From the NCBI RefSeq assembly GCF_000023925.1, contig NC_013169.1:868001-932000 (forward strand): DNA of 64,000 nucleotides, in the 5' to 3' direction. The notes beneath the pieces are model-generated. The model was not told the origin of the DNA and searched no databases. It was given only the letters and a program-made list of their open reading frames with translations. A program made the translations under genes and the position numbers. The stretch's first letter is position 1, and each line of letters begins with the position of its first letter. The stretch comes from Kytococcus sedentarius DSM 20547. Its GTDB lineage: Bacteria > Actinomycetota > Actinomycetes > Actinomycetales > Dermatophilaceae. Below are positions 7,042 through 19,275 of this stretch, piece by piece.

Positions 7042-8823
7042 ATGAGTGTCCAGCGCCGCACCGGCCGCCCGTACCGGGCCCTTGCCACAGCCCTCGCCGT
7101 GGCCTGTGGCGTGGCGGCCTGCTCGCCGATCCCGCAGGAGTCCGCGGTGGAGCGCGGTCCGGCGCTGGACGAGGCCCACCGCCAGGAGATCAGCGTGGAG
7201 GTGGAGCCCCCCGCCCCCGACGCCACGGCCGAGGAGCTCGTGGCGGGCTTCCTGCGCACCGGGCTCGACCCTGAGGACAACTTCCGGGTGGGGCGTGAGT
7301 ACCTGACCGAGGGGGCCAGCGCGAGCTGGCAGCCCGACGAGCGGGTGCTCGTGCACGACGAGCGCGTCTCTCCGGGCATCACGGAGGTGGCCGGGGGGAA
7401 GGTGCGGGTCAACCTCACTGTCATGGGCTCGGTCGACGCCTCGGGGGTCCTCACCGAGGCCGCGCCGGAGACGCGCGAGGACCTCACCTTCGAGGTCGAG
7501 CGGGTGGACGACCAGTGGCGCATCAGCGGGTTGCCGAACGACATCGGCGTCTTCCTCACCCAGGCCGACTTCCAGCGCCTCTACCGCCCGGTCGACGTCC
7601 ACTGGGGGTCCCCGGTCTCCGAGGAGCTGGTGCCGCAGACCCGGTGGCTCCGCGACGGGGAGGGCTTGGCCAGCGCCCTGGGGCGGACGCAGGTGGAGCA
7701 GGTGCCGGAGTATCTGGAGGGGGCGATGCACACCGGGATGCCGTCCGGCACCCGGCTGGAGGCCGCGGCCGTGCCGGTGGTCGACGGTATCGCCTCCATC
7801 CGCCTCTCGGAGGCGATGAACGAGGCCGACGGGAACCGTCGCAACCTCGCGTGGGCGCAGTTCGCGGCGACGATGCGGCAGCTCGCCGGGGTGGAGGCGG
7901 TGTCGCTGGAGGCCGGTGGACGACCGCTCAGTGCGGCGAGCTCGGCGGTGGGGGAGCGGCTGGCCTACCCGCAGGGTGCCGGCTACTCGGTGGTCTCGGT
8001 GGACGTCCCCCTGGTGCTGCTGCACCAGCGCCAGCGCCTCGTGGCCGCCGACCCGAGCTCTGCGGAGCTCGCCTCGGCACCCCAACCATCGGCCCTGGAC
8101 GTCCCACCTCTGCCCGCCAGCTGGGAGCGGATGGCGGTCGCGGCCGACTTCCGTACCGTTGGTGCCGTCGACGGCCGCCAGCTGGGGGTCTGGCGCGACG
8201 GCCGGGGTACCACCCACACCGTCGACGGACGGCTGTCGGCGCCCAGCATCGACCCCCTGGGATTCCTGTGGACGACGCAGCGGACCGATGACGGCTCCGA
8301 GGTCCTGGTGCTCGACGCCGCCGGATCGTCCTCGGGCCTGCGGGCCCAGGCCTCCCCGGAGGTGCTGGAGGTGCCCTGGCTGGAGGACCGGGCGATCACG
8401 CAGGTCCGGATCTCCCCGGACGGCGCGCGTGCCCTGGTGCTGCTGCGCGAGGGGGGGCGGGACCAGGTCGCCATCGCAGGGGTGGTCCGCGGCGCCGACG
8501 GGGAGCCGACCTCCCTGGCCGAACCGCGGGCGATGGTCCCGGCGGCCACCGCGGTGCGGGACCTGGCGTGGATCGACGAGAGCTCGGTGGCCGTCCTGGG
8601 CGAACCCGCGGACGACGGCCAGCAGGAGGTGTGGCGGGCCGACGTCGGCGGGTGGACCGAGTCCCAGGGGCACGTCGACAACGCCGTCGCGATCGCCGGG
8701 TACCCCGACGAGCGGGAGGACGGCATCCTCATCACCACTGATGGGGGGCGCGTCCTCACCAAGGCCGGTGCCACCTGGTTCGTGGCCACCGCCGCCAGCG
8801 ACGTCATCGTGCCCGGACGCTGA
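7042..8823 (+). CDS. lpqB: Lipoprotein LpqB
   Basis: A 593-residue secreted lipoprotein with a lipobox VAAC, giving Cys27 as the lipidated residue after an alanine-rich hydrophobic segment. A GerMN domain occupies roughly 200-310, and a C-terminal LpqB beta-propeller starts near 350 with repeats such as RISPDGARALVLL. LpqB binds the extracytoplasmic domain of MtrB and modulates MtrA phosphorylation in mycobacteria. It starts 2 nt after the mtrB stop, completing the mtrA-mtrB-lpqB operon. Confidence 0.92.
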   Translation: MSVQRRTGRPYRALATALAVACGVAACSPIPQESAVERGPALDEAHRQEISVEVEPPAPDATAEELVAGFLRTGLDPEDNFRVGREYLTEGASASWQPDERVLVHDERVSPGITEVAGGKVRVNLTVMGSVDASGVLTEAAPETREDLTFEVERVDDQWRISGLPNDIGVFLTQADFQRLYRPVDVHWGSPVSEELVPQTRWLRDGEGLASALGRTQVEQVPEYLEGAMHTGMPSGTRLEAAAVPVVDGIASIRLSEAMNEADGNRRNLAWAQFAATMRQLAGVEAVSLEAGGRPLSAASSAVGERLAYPQGAGYSVVSVDVPLVLLHQRQRLVAADPSSAELASAPQPSALDVPPLPASWERMAVAADFRTVGAVDGRQLGVWRDGRGTTHTVDGRLSAPSIDPLGFLWTTQRTDDGSEVLVLDAAGSSSGLRAQASPEVLEVPWLEDRAITQVRISPDGARALVLLREGGRDQVAIAGVVRGADGEPTSLAEPRAMVPAATAVRDLAWIDESSVAVLGEPADDGQQEVWRADVGGWTESQGHVDNAVAIAGYPDEREDGILITTDGGRVLTKAGATWFVATAASDVIVPGR

Positions 8824-8883
8824 GCCCCTCCGGCCCGTCCACAGGTCCCTCGTGCACCTCCGACGGGGCCCGGCGGACGGTGG

Positions 8884-9633
8884 TTGACTTCGGCGGTGCG
8901 AGATTCCTGGGCAGCGGTCGGCGACCTGGCGCTGCCCCGCACCTGCGCCGGCTGTGGTGCCCCCGCCGCCCGGTGGTGTGAGGGGTGCCTGGAGGGTCTG
9001 GCGCAGGAGCTGGGCAGGGGGCTCGTGCGGGGACGGCTGGGTGACCTGCCGGTCTGGGCAGCCGGCGACTACGGCGGAGCCCTGCGCGCGGCCGTGGCGG
9101 CCTACAAGGACGGCGAGCGGCGCGACCTGCGGCCGGTGCTGTCTCGGGTGGCGCTGCCCGCGCTCGCTCGGGCCCTGGACGGGCTGACGGTGCCGCGGGC
9201 GGGAGCCGGGACGGTGTTGCCGCGGGACCGCCCTGCCCGGGTGGCCGTGGTGCCCGCCCCCTCGCGCGCGTCCACGGTGCGCGCCCGCGGTGACGACCCG
9301 GTCGCCGACCTCGCCCGGGCCACGGTGGCCCGGTGGCGGCAGACCCGGCCCGGGGGTCCGGAGGGCAGGGGGCCCGAGGTGGAGGTGGTGCGTGCGCTGC
9401 GGACGGTGGGCAGGGTGCAGGACCAGTCGCGGCTCACGCGGGCCGGCCGCCGCCGGAACCTGGCGGGTCACGTGGCCGTGCGCGCTGGGGTGCTCGCCGG
9501 GGACCGGCCGACGGCGGTGGTCCTCTTCGACGACGTGGTGACCACCGGGGCCACGGTCACGGCCTGCCGGGACGCGTTGCGCTCCACGGGGATCGCCCTG
9601 CTGGCCGTGGTGGCCTGTGCGCGGGTGCCCTGA
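8884..9633 (+). CDS. ComF family phosphoribosyltransferase-like protein
   Basis: A 249-residue protein when started at TTG 8884; GTG 8896 is an equally possible start. An N-terminal zinc ribbon (Cys21, 24, 32, 35 in CAGCGAPAARWCEGC) precedes a type I phosphoribosyltransferase fold, with the PRPP motif VLFDDVVTTGATV (Asp216/Asp217). ComF proteins are DNA-uptake accessory factors in some competent bacteria; in actinobacteria the role is not established. Its place between lpqB and hpf matches Rv3242c. Confidence 0.85.
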   Translation: MTSAVRDSWAAVGDLALPRTCAGCGAPAARWCEGCLEGLAQELGRGLVRGRLGDLPVWAAGDYGGALRAAVAAYKDGERRDLRPVLSRVALPALARALDGLTVPRAGAGTVLPRDRPARVAVVPAPSRASTVRARGDDPVADLARATVARWRQTRPGGPEGRGPEVEVVRALRTVGRVQDQSRLTRAGRRRNLAGHVAVRAGVLAGDRPTAVVLFDDVVTTGATVTACRDALRSTGIALLAVVACARVP

Positions 9634-9719
9634 GGGCGCGGGCGTGTCGGGGTGGAGGGCCATCCCAGACCCCTCGGTACGGGCTTCCTGAGCGTGCCCT
9701 GTGAGTCCTCGTGCACCCC

Positions 9720-9748
9720 TTGTCCGGGGGGTCGGGAAGCCGTAGTGT
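9720..9748 (+). promoter_or_regulatory. Candidate -35/-10 promoter of hpf
   Basis: TTGTCC (9720-9725) and TAGTGT (9743-9748) are separated by 17 nt. This would give a leader of about 105 nt before the hpf ATG at 9860. Confidence 0.4.
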
Positions 9749-9859
9749 TCCGTCATGGAGCCCCACGACGAAGGGGGTGGTCGCCTGATCCACCGTTAGC
9801 AGGTGCAGCAACCACCGCGTTTGGGCCGCGAGACCGCGGCCACACCTTCAGGAGGACTC

Positions 9860-10597
9860 ATGCAGATCACCGTCACCGGACGCCGGGCCCAGGTCACCGA
9901 CCGCTTCCGCCGCCACGTGGACGAGAAGCTCGAGCGGCTCGCCGACATCGCCCCGGACATCTCCCGCTGCGAGGTCCTGTGGACCCACGAGCCGAACCCG
10001 CGGCGGAGCGAGGACGCCGAGCGCATCGAGATCACCTGCCACGACAAGCGGACCGTCGTGCGGGCCGAGGCATCCGCGGAGCGTGAGTACGAGGCCCTCG
10101 ATGCGGTGATGGCCAAGGTGACCGAGCGGGTGCGTCGCCTCCACGACCGGCGCAAGGTGCACAAGGGACGTCCCAAGGGGTCCTCCGTGGCCGCGGCGAC
10201 CGCCGCCCTGGAGCCCGTGGCCAACGGCGAGTCGATCGTCGAGGAGGCCAAGCGCCGCCAGCGCGAGCAGGAGCTGATCGAGGCCGGCGTGGACATCTCG
10301 ATGCTGCCCAGCGACCCCGTGGTGGCCGGGCTCGGCGGGGACGCCAACTGCCCCATCTCGGTGCGCACGAAGGTGCACCAGGCCGAGCCGATGACCCTGG
10401 ACCAGGCGCTGGCGCGCATGGAGCTGGTCGGCCACGACTTCTACCTCTACGTCGACGCGGAGACCTCCCGGCCCAGCGTGGTCTACCGACGCCACGGCTG
10501 GAGCTACGGCGTGATCCACCTCGACCCGGCCGAGGAGGGCGCCCCCGGGGCGAGTGCCGCGGCAGGTGACGAGGCGCAGCAGACCACCGCGGCCTGA
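9860..10597 (+). CDS. hpf: Long-form ribosome hibernation promoting factor
   Basis: A 245-residue protein. The N-terminal S30AE domain (about 1-105, starting MQITVTGRRAQVTDRFRRHV) occupies the ribosomal A/P sites. After a charged linker comes the C-terminal dimerisation domain (about 182-235, with EPMTLDQALARMELVGHDFY and YRRHGWSYGVIHL) that joins two 30S subunits into 100S ribosomes in long HPFs. The ATG is fixed by a strong AGGAGG at 9850-9855. A 225-nt gap with a candidate promoter separates it from comF, so it is likely regulated on its own, as expected for a stress factor. Confidence 0.92.
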   Translation: MQITVTGRRAQVTDRFRRHVDEKLERLADIAPDISRCEVLWTHEPNPRRSEDAERIEITCHDKRTVVRAEASAEREYEALDAVMAKVTERVRRLHDRRKVHKGRPKGSSVAAATAALEPVANGESIVEEAKRRQREQELIEAGVDISMLPSDPVVAGLGGDANCPISVRTKVHQAEPMTLDQALARMELVGHDFYLYVDAETSRPSVVYRRHGWSYGVIHLDPAEEGAPGASAAAGDEAQQTTAA

Positions 10598-10630
10598 CGG
10601 CGGTGGGGTGCCGTGGGCGGGCACCCGGTC

Positions 10631-10636
10631 TACGGT
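10631..10636 (+). promoter_or_regulatory. -10 box of the YcaQ-like gene, leaderless type
   Basis: TACGGT followed by GACCGG and then the GTG at 10643. This spacing is one reason for choosing that GTG. Confidence 0.4.
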
Positions 10637-10642
10637 GACCGG

Positions 10643-11938
10643 GTGCCCGCTCCGCTGTCCGCTCACACGCCCGAACCATCCGGCCAGACCGGCTCCTCCC
10701 GCCCGCCGCGCCTGACCCTGCGGGCGGCCCGCCGCATCGCGTTGCTCTCGCAGGGCTTCGGCAGGCGGCGCCCGGAGCCGCTGGGTCAGTCGCACCTCCT
10801 GGCGGTGGTGCGGCGCATGGGCATCGTGCAGATCGACTCGGTGAACGTGCTGGTGCGCAGCCAGTACCTGCCGCTGTTCGCCCGCCTCGGCCCCTACGAC
10901 CGGTCGCTCCTGGACGGCCTGCGCGACGGCCGGGGACCCTCCGGGCGTCGGACCCGGCACCGGCTGGTGGAGTACTGGGCCCACGAGGCCTCCCTGGTGC
11001 CGGTGGAGGACTGGCCGTTGTACGGCTTCCGCATGCGGCGGGCCCACGAGGACGCCTGGGGAGGCATGCGCCGGGTGGCCGCCGAGCACCCCGACCTGGT
11101 CGATGAGGTGCAGCGGGTCGTGGTCCAGCGGGGGCCGATCTCCGCAGCCCGCATCGAGGACCTGCTCGAGCACGCCGAGGAGGTGGGCCGCGAGCACTGG
11201 GGGTGGAACTGGTCGCTGGTCAAGGCGGCCTGCGAGCACCTGTTCTGGGCCGGCCGCATCACCTCGGCCGGGCGCGGGTCCGCCTTCGAGCGGCTGTACG
11301 CGGCCCCCGAGGCGGTGCTCCCGCCCGATGCGGTGACGGCCGGGCCGCTGGGCGAGTCCCCCCTGTCCGAGGACGAGGCGTTCATCCGACTGGTGCGGCG
11401 GGCGGCGGTGGCCCACGGCATCGGGACCCTTCGGTGCCTGCGGGACCACGCGCGGCTCTCGGTGGCGCAGGCGGCTCCGGCGGTCGAGCGTCTGCTCGCC
11501 TCCGGGGAGCTGCAGGAGGTGGAGGTGCCGGGCTGGTCGCGTGCGGGCGCGCCGGTGTACCTCCACCGCGACGCGCCGCGCCCGCGTCCGGTGGGTGCCC
11601 GTGCTCTGCTCAGCCCGTTCGACCCGGTCGTGTGGCAGCGGGAGCGGGCCGAGGCGCTGTTCGGCTTCCGCTACCGCATCGAGATCTACACCCCGGCCGA
11701 GCAGCGGGTGCACGGGTACTACGTGCTGCCCTTCCTGTTCGGCGACGACCTGGTGGCCCGGGTGGACCTCAAGGCCGACCGCGCCGCCGGGGTGCTCCGG
11801 GCGCCGGCCGTGCACCTGGAGCCCGGCTGCCCGCCCGAGGCCGTGCCGGCCCTGCACGAGGCGCTCGCGGAGATGGCCGGCTGGCTGGGGCTGGACCGCG
11901 TGGAGGCCGCCGACGCGGTGGAGTCACCCGTCGCCTGA
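10643..11938 (+). CDS. YcaQ/AlkX-type crosslink-repair DNA glycosylase family protein
   Basis: A 431-residue protein of the winged-helix HTH_42 (YcaQ) family, whose studied members remove interstrand crosslinks or alkylated bases from DNA. Near the N-terminus it has [12 protein letters not shown], then VQIDSVNVL, giving the catalytic Q-x-D (Gln63, Asp65). The middle part has the [12 protein letters not shown] element, and the C-terminal half has [10 protein letters not shown] and [20 protein letters not shown], all typical of the family. Substrate cannot be told from sequence. An upstream in-frame GTG at 10613 exists, but the leaderless-type promoter favours 10643. Confidence 0.8.
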   Translation: MPAPLSAHTPEPSGQTGSSRPPRLTLRAARRIALLSQGFGRRRPEPLGQSHLLAVVRRMGIVQIDSVNVLVRSQYLPLFARLGPYDRSLLDGLRDGRGPSGRRTRHRLVEYWAHEASLVPVEDWPLYGFRMRRAHEDAWGGMRRVAAEHPDLVDEVQRVVVQRGPISAARIEDLLEHAEEVGREHWGWNWSLVKAACEHLFWAGRITSAGRGSAFERLYAAPEAVLPPDAVTAGPLGESPLSEDEAFIRLVRRAAVAHGIGTLRCLRDHARLSVAQAAPAVERLLASGELQEVEVPGWSRAGAPVYLHRDAPRPRPVGARALLSPFDPVVWQRERAEALFGFRYRIEIYTPAEQRVHGYYVLPFLFGDDLVARVDLKADRAAGVLRAPAVHLEPGCPPEAVPALHEALAEMAGWLGLDRVEAADAVESPVA

Positions 11939-11945
11939 GCCGGCG

Positions 11946-11979
11946 GGTCCCCGGCGGAGCGTGCGGCCCACCGGGGACC
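11946..11979. terminator. Weak hairpin between convergent genes
   Basis: Arms GGTCCCCGG (11946-11954) and CCGGGGACC (11971-11979) with a 16-nt loop, located between the converging YcaQ-like and GNAT genes. There is no T-run. Confidence 0.4.
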
Positions 11980-11984
11980 GGGAG

Positions 11985-14474
11985 TCACTCGGCGGGCAGG
12001 TCCGTCGGCAGCAGGTCGTACCGCTGCAGGTCGACCAGGGAACCGTCGCCGAGCTCCTCGGCCAGCCGCAGGGTCCCGACCGGGTGGAACCCGACGGCCT
12101 CGATGGCGCGGCGCGAGCCCTCGTTGCCGCGGGCGTGCGCGATGGCGAGGCGGTGCAGCCCCATGCCGTTCGCCTCCCGCGGGGTGAGTGCGTGCCGCAC
12201 GACGCGACGCAGGGCCGCGGTCACGATGCCGCGACGGCGGGCGTCCGGGTGCACCCAGTAGCCGATCAGGTTCCGCTGGCCGGGTCCCTGGACGTCGATC
12301 ATGCCCAGGACGGTTCCGTCGGCCGACCGGATGGCCCAGCCCACCCAGGTGCCCTCGGCCGCGCCCGCTGCCAGGGCGACGGCGTACCCGCGGGCGTCCT
12401 GGCGGGAGTAGTCCGGACGGATGCGGCCCGGACCCCCCAGCCAGTGCACGGACTGCGGGTCACGGCAGGCCTCCACCACGCGGGCCAGGTCCTCGTCGGA
12501 GGTCGTCAGCGCCGAGAGGGTGAGCTCTTCTCCGTCGGCGGTGGTGCACTCCAGCGTGCACGGGGCGAGTGCCTGCTCCCGGGCTGCACGGGCGACCCGT
12601 GCGCGATCCGTGCCGGCCAGCCAGTGCCAGTGCGTGATGGCGTAGCGCTCGCCGGCGGGGTCGGCCGCGTCGACGGGGTGCGCGGCGGGCTCGGTGCCCC
12701 ACTGGGTGAAGCCCGCACGCCTCAGCACGTGCTGGGAGGCCACGTTGTGCTCGTGGGTGGTGGCCAACACGCGGTGCCGCCCGAGCCCGCCCTGGGCCAC
12801 CGGCTTGACCACGAAGGGAAGCACCAGGTCCAGCGCCCGCCCGACGACCCCCTTTCCACGGTGGGCCGGGTTCACCCAGTAGCCCACCTCCGCGGTGTCG
12901 GGGAAGTGCCGGTCCGCCAGACCCAGCAGGTTCACCGCGCCCAGCAGCTCGCCGGCCTCGTCGGTGCCCGCGGCCCCGACGACCGCCCAGGTCAGGTCCG
13001 TGCCGGCGATGCGGCGCCGCGCCCGCTGCGCGACGTACTCGCGCGCCTCTGCCTCGCTCCCCGGCGCGCCCATGTACCGCCAGTGCTCGGCGGCCCCGGG
13101 CAGTGCCGCGAGCGCCGGCACGTCCGCCTCGGTGAAGGGCCGCAGCACGACGCCCTCGCCCTCGAGCACCGGGTGCGGGAGCCCCGCCTCCGCCCGCCCA
13201 CGGGGCGCCGCAGCGGGCAGCGCAGCCGGGGGAGTGCCGGGCACCGAGCCCGCCGGGAGCGCGGCCTCGTTGAGCAGTTCGAAGGTCCACGCGTCGTCGA
13301 GCTCCTCCAGCGACCCGGCGCTCGCCGTCTCGCGCCCGACCACCCGGAACCCGGCCCGCAGGTGCGCCCCGATCGAGCCGTGGTTCGCCGCCTCGCACCC
13401 CGACGCGATGCGGACCAGCCCCAGCCCGCCTTCGGCCTCGGGCGTGAAGGCGTGGTCCATCGCGGCCAGGAGCCCGGCGTGCAGCAGCCCGGTCCCGCGC
13501 CCGGCCGGGTGCATCCAGAAGGCCAGCTGCGCGGTGCCCGGGTAGTAGGGGTGCCCGAGCCGGAACAGGCTCACCCCACCGAGCGCCTCGTCGGTGGTCG
13601 GGTCGCACACGGCCCAGTGCACGGCCTCGCCGCTGGCCATCCGCTCGCGCAGGCCCGTCAGCCAGGTGCCGTAGGCCGCCTCGTCGGCTGGCGGCACGGC
13701 CGTCGACATGAACCGCTGACCCAGCTCGTCGGGCCCCGATGCGGGCCGGTCGCCCTCGGTGAACGCGCGCAGCCGCACCGCGGGCACCTCGCGCCCGCGC
13801 CCGTCGGTGCCGGCCGGGGCCTCGAGCACCACGGCCTCGCGCCACGGGTGGGCCGGCTCCATCGCGTCGCCGGCCGACCAGACGCCCAGCCACCCGTCGA
13901 AGGTCTCGCGCTCCTGGGGCATGAGCGCCCGCAGGCCGGGGGAGAACCGGAAGCCCAGCCGCCACCCGGCCCGGCGCGAGGCCCAGTTGCCCACCGCGCT
14001 CTTCCAGTGCAGCACCTCCAGTCCCCCCTGCGCCGTCGCCCACCCCATCGCGAGACGGCACGCGGCGGCCATGACCCCGCGGCCCCGCGCGTCCGGGTGC
14101 AGCACCAGGCCCATCTCGCCCACCCCGCCACCGATGGGGCGGACCTCCACCTGGCCGGCGAAGGTCCACTCGCCCGCCTCGTCCCGGACGTCGACGGCCC
14201 AGCCCATCACCCCCGAGTCGTCGCCGGCGGCGCGCTTCTCCCACCCGGCGTGCATGTGGCCCACCCACCACTGCGCCTCGCCGTCGCCGTAAGGCTGCGG
14301 CACGGTGGTCCACTCCACGGCGACCGGGTCGTTGGAGGTCTCCACGATGGCGGGTGCGTCGCCCGCATCGTGCAGGCGCAGACGCACCCGCTCACCGGTG
14401 AGCGTCGGGCAGGCCGTCGCGGCGGGGGAGCTGGTGGCGGGCTGCGGTGGACGGGCGGTCTGATCCTGCGACAT
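11985..14474 (-). CDS. Four-domain tandem GNAT acetyltransferase
   Basis: An 829-residue protein built from four consecutive RimJ/RimL-type GNAT domains, at about 25-200, 214-400, 435-620 and 640-822. Each has its own acetyl-CoA P-loop: HPDARGRG at 126-133, HPAGRGTG at 322-329, NPAHRGKG at 535-542 and HPDARRRG at 742-749. Each also has a G-x-WV/F-W strand before it and an N/S-x-GS/AS-x-x-x-x-x-x-AGF-type helix after it. Single GNATs of this type acetylate protein N-termini or small amines; the substrate here is unknown. The start is ATG 14474, as no better codon lies upstream. It is a lone gene, divergent from secA. Domain 2 (AGRGTG) departs most from the Q/R-x-x-G-x-G/A consensus. Confidence 0.85.
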   Translation of the reverse strand: MSQDQTARPPQPATSSPAATACPTLTGERVRLRLHDAGDAPAIVETSNDPVAVEWTTVPQPYGDGEAQWWVGHMHAGWEKRAAGDDSGVMGWAVDVRDEAGEWTFAGQVEVRPIGGGVGEMGLVLHPDARGRGVMAAACRLAMGWATAQGGLEVLHWKSAVGNWASRRAGWRLGFRFSPGLRALMPQERETFDGWLGVWSAGDAMEPAHPWREAVVLEAPAGTDGRGREVPAVRLRAFTEGDRPASGPDELGQRFMSTAVPPADEAAYGTWLTGLRERMASGEAVHWAVCDPTTDEALGGVSLFRLGHPYYPGTAQLAFWMHPAGRGTGLLHAGLLAAMDHAFTPEAEGGLGLVRIASGCEAANHGSIGAHLRAGFRVVGRETASAGSLEELDDAWTFELLNEAALPAGSVPGTPPAALPAAAPRGRAEAGLPHPVLEGEGVVLRPFTEADVPALAALPGAAEHWRYMGAPGSEAEAREYVAQRARRRIAGTDLTWAVVGAAGTDEAGELLGAVNLLGLADRHFPDTAEVGYWVNPAHRGKGVVGRALDLVLPFVVKPVAQGGLGRHRVLATTHEHNVASQHVLRRAGFTQWGTEPAAHPVDAADPAGERYAITHWHWLAGTDRARVARAAREQALAPCTLECTTADGEELTLSALTTSDEDLARVVEACRDPQSVHWLGGPGRIRPDYSRQDARGYAVALAAGAAEGTWVGWAIRSADGTVLGMIDVQGPGQRNLIGYWVHPDARRRGIVTAALRRVVRHALTPREANGMGLHRLAIAHARGNEGSRRAIEAVGFHPVGTLRLAEELGDGSLVDLQRYDLLPTDLPAE

Positions 14475-14605
14475 GGCCCCATCCAACACGGGCGCCCCCG
14501 GAGAACGCACCCCGGTTCACACCTCGCGCCGGCGGGAGGGTCACGATCCGGCCACGGTCCGCCCGCCCCGGCCGGTGCGTCCCCCGGCACGGGGACGAGG
14601 TCAAC

Positions 14606-14611
14606 TAGGCT
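14606..14611 (+). promoter_or_regulatory. -10 box of secA
   Basis: TAGGCT about 65 nt before the secA GTG. It would give a leader of about 57 nt carrying the GAGGAG ribosome-binding site at 14663-14668. Confidence 0.35.
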
Positions 14612-14675
14612 GTCCCAGCCGCCGGGCGGAGTGTGGACCCCGCAGCGGCACCGGAACACACCGAGGAGACCATCC

Positions 14676-17381
<2,706 letters not shown>

Positions 17382-17409
17382 CCCGGACCGGGCCGGGCGA
17401 GTCACGCAC

Positions 17410-17447
17410 GAGGGCGGGGCAGGGAACGCATTCCCTGCCCCGCCCTC
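17410..17447. terminator. Perfect 17-bp hairpin after secA
   Basis: Arms 17410-17426 and 17431-17447 are perfectly complementary with a CGCA loop. It lies between convergent secA and the Rv3235-like gene and can serve both. Confidence 0.75.
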
Positions 17448-17467
17448 CGGTGCGTCCGGGCCCGGGC

Positions 17468-17854
17468 TCAGCCGACCTCCAGCACGGTGAGCAACCACCG
17501 CCCGTCGAGCCCCTCCAGGCGGAGCGCCAGGGCACGCACCTGGTTGCGGATCACCACGACGGCGGTGACCTCCACGATGCCGTCGCGCACGTGGCAGGCG
17601 CGGACCGTGCGCACGCCGGTGGCCCCGGTGGCGGTCCCGAAGCGGCGGGAGAGCGCGTTGCGCCGGGCCAGCCGGGTGAGGATGTCGGGCGCCACCCAGC
17701 GGGTGAGCTGCTGCGGGTCGCGGGAGCCCTCCATGACCTCGATGATCGACCGGCTGAGGTGCGCCGCCCAGGGGAGGGCCGGGCTGAGGTCGGCGGTGGA
17801 GGTGGGCTGACGGTCGAAGAAGCCGATCTCGGCTGCGCCCTGCTGCGCCCTCAT
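17468..17854 (-). CDS. Rv3235-like family protein
   Basis: A 128-residue protein of the actinobacterial Rv3235 family. The N-terminus is variable, and the conserved core runs from about residue 25 (LPWAAHLSRSIIEVMEG) through RWVAPDILTRLARR to the C-terminal LRLEGLDGRWLLTVLEVG. Function is unknown; the fold resembles small alpha+beta scaffold proteins found close to secA. Its ATG overlaps the stop of the upstream LysM gene by 4 nt (ATGA), so the two are translationally coupled. Only a short hairpin-containing gap separates it from secA. Confidence 0.75.
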   Translation of the reverse strand: MRAQQGAAEIGFFDRQPTSTADLSPALPWAAHLSRSIIEVMEGSRDPQQLTRWVAPDILTRLARRNALSRRFGTATGATGVRTVRACHVRDGIVEVTAVVVIRNQVRALALRLEGLDGRWLLTVLEVG

Positions 17855-18603
17855 CGGTCGGCCCCCGTCCCGGTGGCGGGTGCCTCCAGGCGCGTGCCCG
17901 GGAGCAGCAGGTGGGGATCGGCGCCGATCACCTCGCGGTTGGCGGCGTACCAGAGCCGCCACTCGGCATCGACGGCCGGAGCCGAGGCCTGCGGACCGAG
18001 CGAGCGGGCGGCGATCTCCCACAGGGTGTCCCCGGGCGCGACGGTCACCGTCCGGTCCGTCGCGGTGGTCCCGGGCTCGGGCTCGGGCTCGGGCTCGGTG
18101 GACGATGCCGGCGCCGGACCCGGGGGCAGGGGCTCCTCGGGCGGGGTGGCCTGGCCCGGCGTCACGGGGGCCGTGGACGACGCGGGCGCGAGGGTGGACA
18201 GGTCCAGCGGGTCCGGGGTGTCCTGGGCGTGGGCCGCTGCCGGGGAGGTGAGGACGCCGAGGACCAGGGACACCACGGCGCCCCCTCCCCAGGGACCGAG
18301 GCGCTCGCGCACCCCAGCCACCGCACCCCCCAGGCGGCCGGGGAGTCCGGCGAGCGCCTCCAGGGCGAAGCCGGCCGCGAGCCAGGCCACCACCACGGCC
18401 AGGGCCGCCTGGACCAGCCACCCGAGGGGTTCCAGGGGTTCGGGTGCGCCCCAAGCAGATCGTGCCCCGGCGAGCGCGCGGTGGCCGACCACCCAGGCGG
18501 CGGCCGAGCAGGCCACGGCCACGGCGGCGGCCAGGAGGCGCGCGGTGTGGGCAGTGCTCCGGGGGTTCGCGGTCCCGGTCGCGTGCGTCCATTCCATCGT
18601 CAT
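17851..18603 (-). CDS. LysM-domain membrane protein
   Basis: About 250 residues from ATG 18603. Two hydrophobic segments (TARLLAAAVAVACSAAAWVVG and LVQAALAVVVAWLAAGFAL, about 15-40 and 65-90) are followed by a third near 115. Then comes a Pro/Glu-rich linker with a PEPEPEPEPG repeat, and a C-terminal LysM domain (about 185-235, VTVAPGDTLWEIAARSLG ... LLLPGTRLEAP). This suggests a membrane-anchored peptidoglycan-binding protein. In-frame GTG 18645 is possible, but the likely -10 box at 18652-18647 would place transcription start downstream of it. Confidence 0.75.
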   Translation of the reverse strand: MTMEWTHATGTANPRSTAHTARLLAAAVAVACSAAAWVVGHRALAGARSAWGAPEPLEPLGWLVQAALAVVVAWLAAGFALEALAGLPGRLGGAVAGVRERLGPWGGGAVVSLVLGVLTSPAAAHAQDTPDPLDLSTLAPASSTAPVTPGQATPPEEPLPPGPAPASSTEPEPEPEPGTTATDRTVTVAPGDTLWEIAARSLGPQASAPAVDAEWRLWYAANREVIGADPHLLLPGTRLEAPATGTGADR

Positions 18604-18646
18604 CACCTGTCGTCCAGGGGAGGGTCCCCGTGTGTCGGTGATCACG

Positions 18647-18675
18647 AATGTACTCGTTTGATGGAGTTTGGTGAA
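18647..18675 (-). promoter_or_regulatory. Candidate promoter of the LysM operon
   Basis: On the reverse strand, TTCACC (18675-18670) and TACATT (18652-18647) are 17 nt apart. The surrounding 60 nt are clearly more AT-rich than the region average. Confidence 0.4.
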
Positions 18676-18718
18676 GAGTGATGGTGATGTCTGTGGATGA
18701 ACAGCCGTCCGGGCTGGC

Positions 18719-18724
18719 TACGGT
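18719..18724 (+). promoter_or_regulatory. -10 box, leaderless type
   Basis: TACGGT followed by GGGCGC and then the ATG at 18731. Confidence 0.45.
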
Positions 18725-18730
18725 GGGCGC

Positions 18731-19273
18731 ATGACCTCGCGTTGGGACGACCTGTTCGCAGACCTGGAGGGCCAGTTGGCCGCGCACCGGCGCGCCGAGC
18801 TCGAGGACGAGGTGGCCGAGCGGGTCCGCATCGAGCGTGCGCGCATCGGGCTGGCGGACCGCCTGGCGGCGCACCTGGACCGCCGCCTCACGCTGCGGAC
18901 CGCCGACGGGGGGACGGTCACCGGTGACCTGCGAGAGCTCGGCAGTGACTGGGCGCGGCTCGAGGCGGAGCGCGCCCACCTGGTCCTCCCCCTGGCGGCG
19001 GTGCACGGCGTCCTGGGCCTGGGGCCGAGGTCGCGGCCGGGCGAGGGGGACGTCCGGCGGCGCATCACCTGGGGCACGGTGCTGCGGGGTCTCTCGCGGG
19101 ACCGACTGCCGGTGCGGGTGGCGCTGGTGACCGGTCATGTCCTCGAGGGGCGGGTCGAGCGGGTGCTCGCGGACCACCTCGACCTCGTCGTCGGGCACGA
19201 GGCGCGCGAGGCCCTGGCCGTCGAGTCGGTGGTCCTCAGCGCGGTCTGCTGGATCAGCGGCCGCGAGGAGTGA
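18731..19273 (+). CDS. Uncharacterised actinobacterial protein
   Basis: A 180-residue protein that I do not recognise as a named family. The N-terminal third is a charged helical region (WDDLFADLEGQLAAHRRAELEDEVAERVRIERARIG truncated here to residues 5-40), possibly a coiled coil. The rest alternates short strands (LTLRTADGGTVTGDL, AHLVLPLAAVHGVLG, VRVALVTGHVLEGRV), like a small beta-barrel repeated twice. Similar proteins in related genera lie next to the BldC-like HTH gene, as here. No membrane segment or signal peptide is visible. Leaderless-type start. Confidence 0.65.
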   Translation: MTSRWDDLFADLEGQLAAHRRAELEDEVAERVRIERARIGLADRLAAHLDRRLTLRTADGGTVTGDLRELGSDWARLEAERAHLVLPLAAVHGVLGLGPRSRPGEGDVRRRITWGTVLRGLSRDRLPVRVALVTGHVLEGRVERVLADHLDLVVGHEAREALAVESVVLSAVCWISGREE

Positions 19274-19275
19274 GC

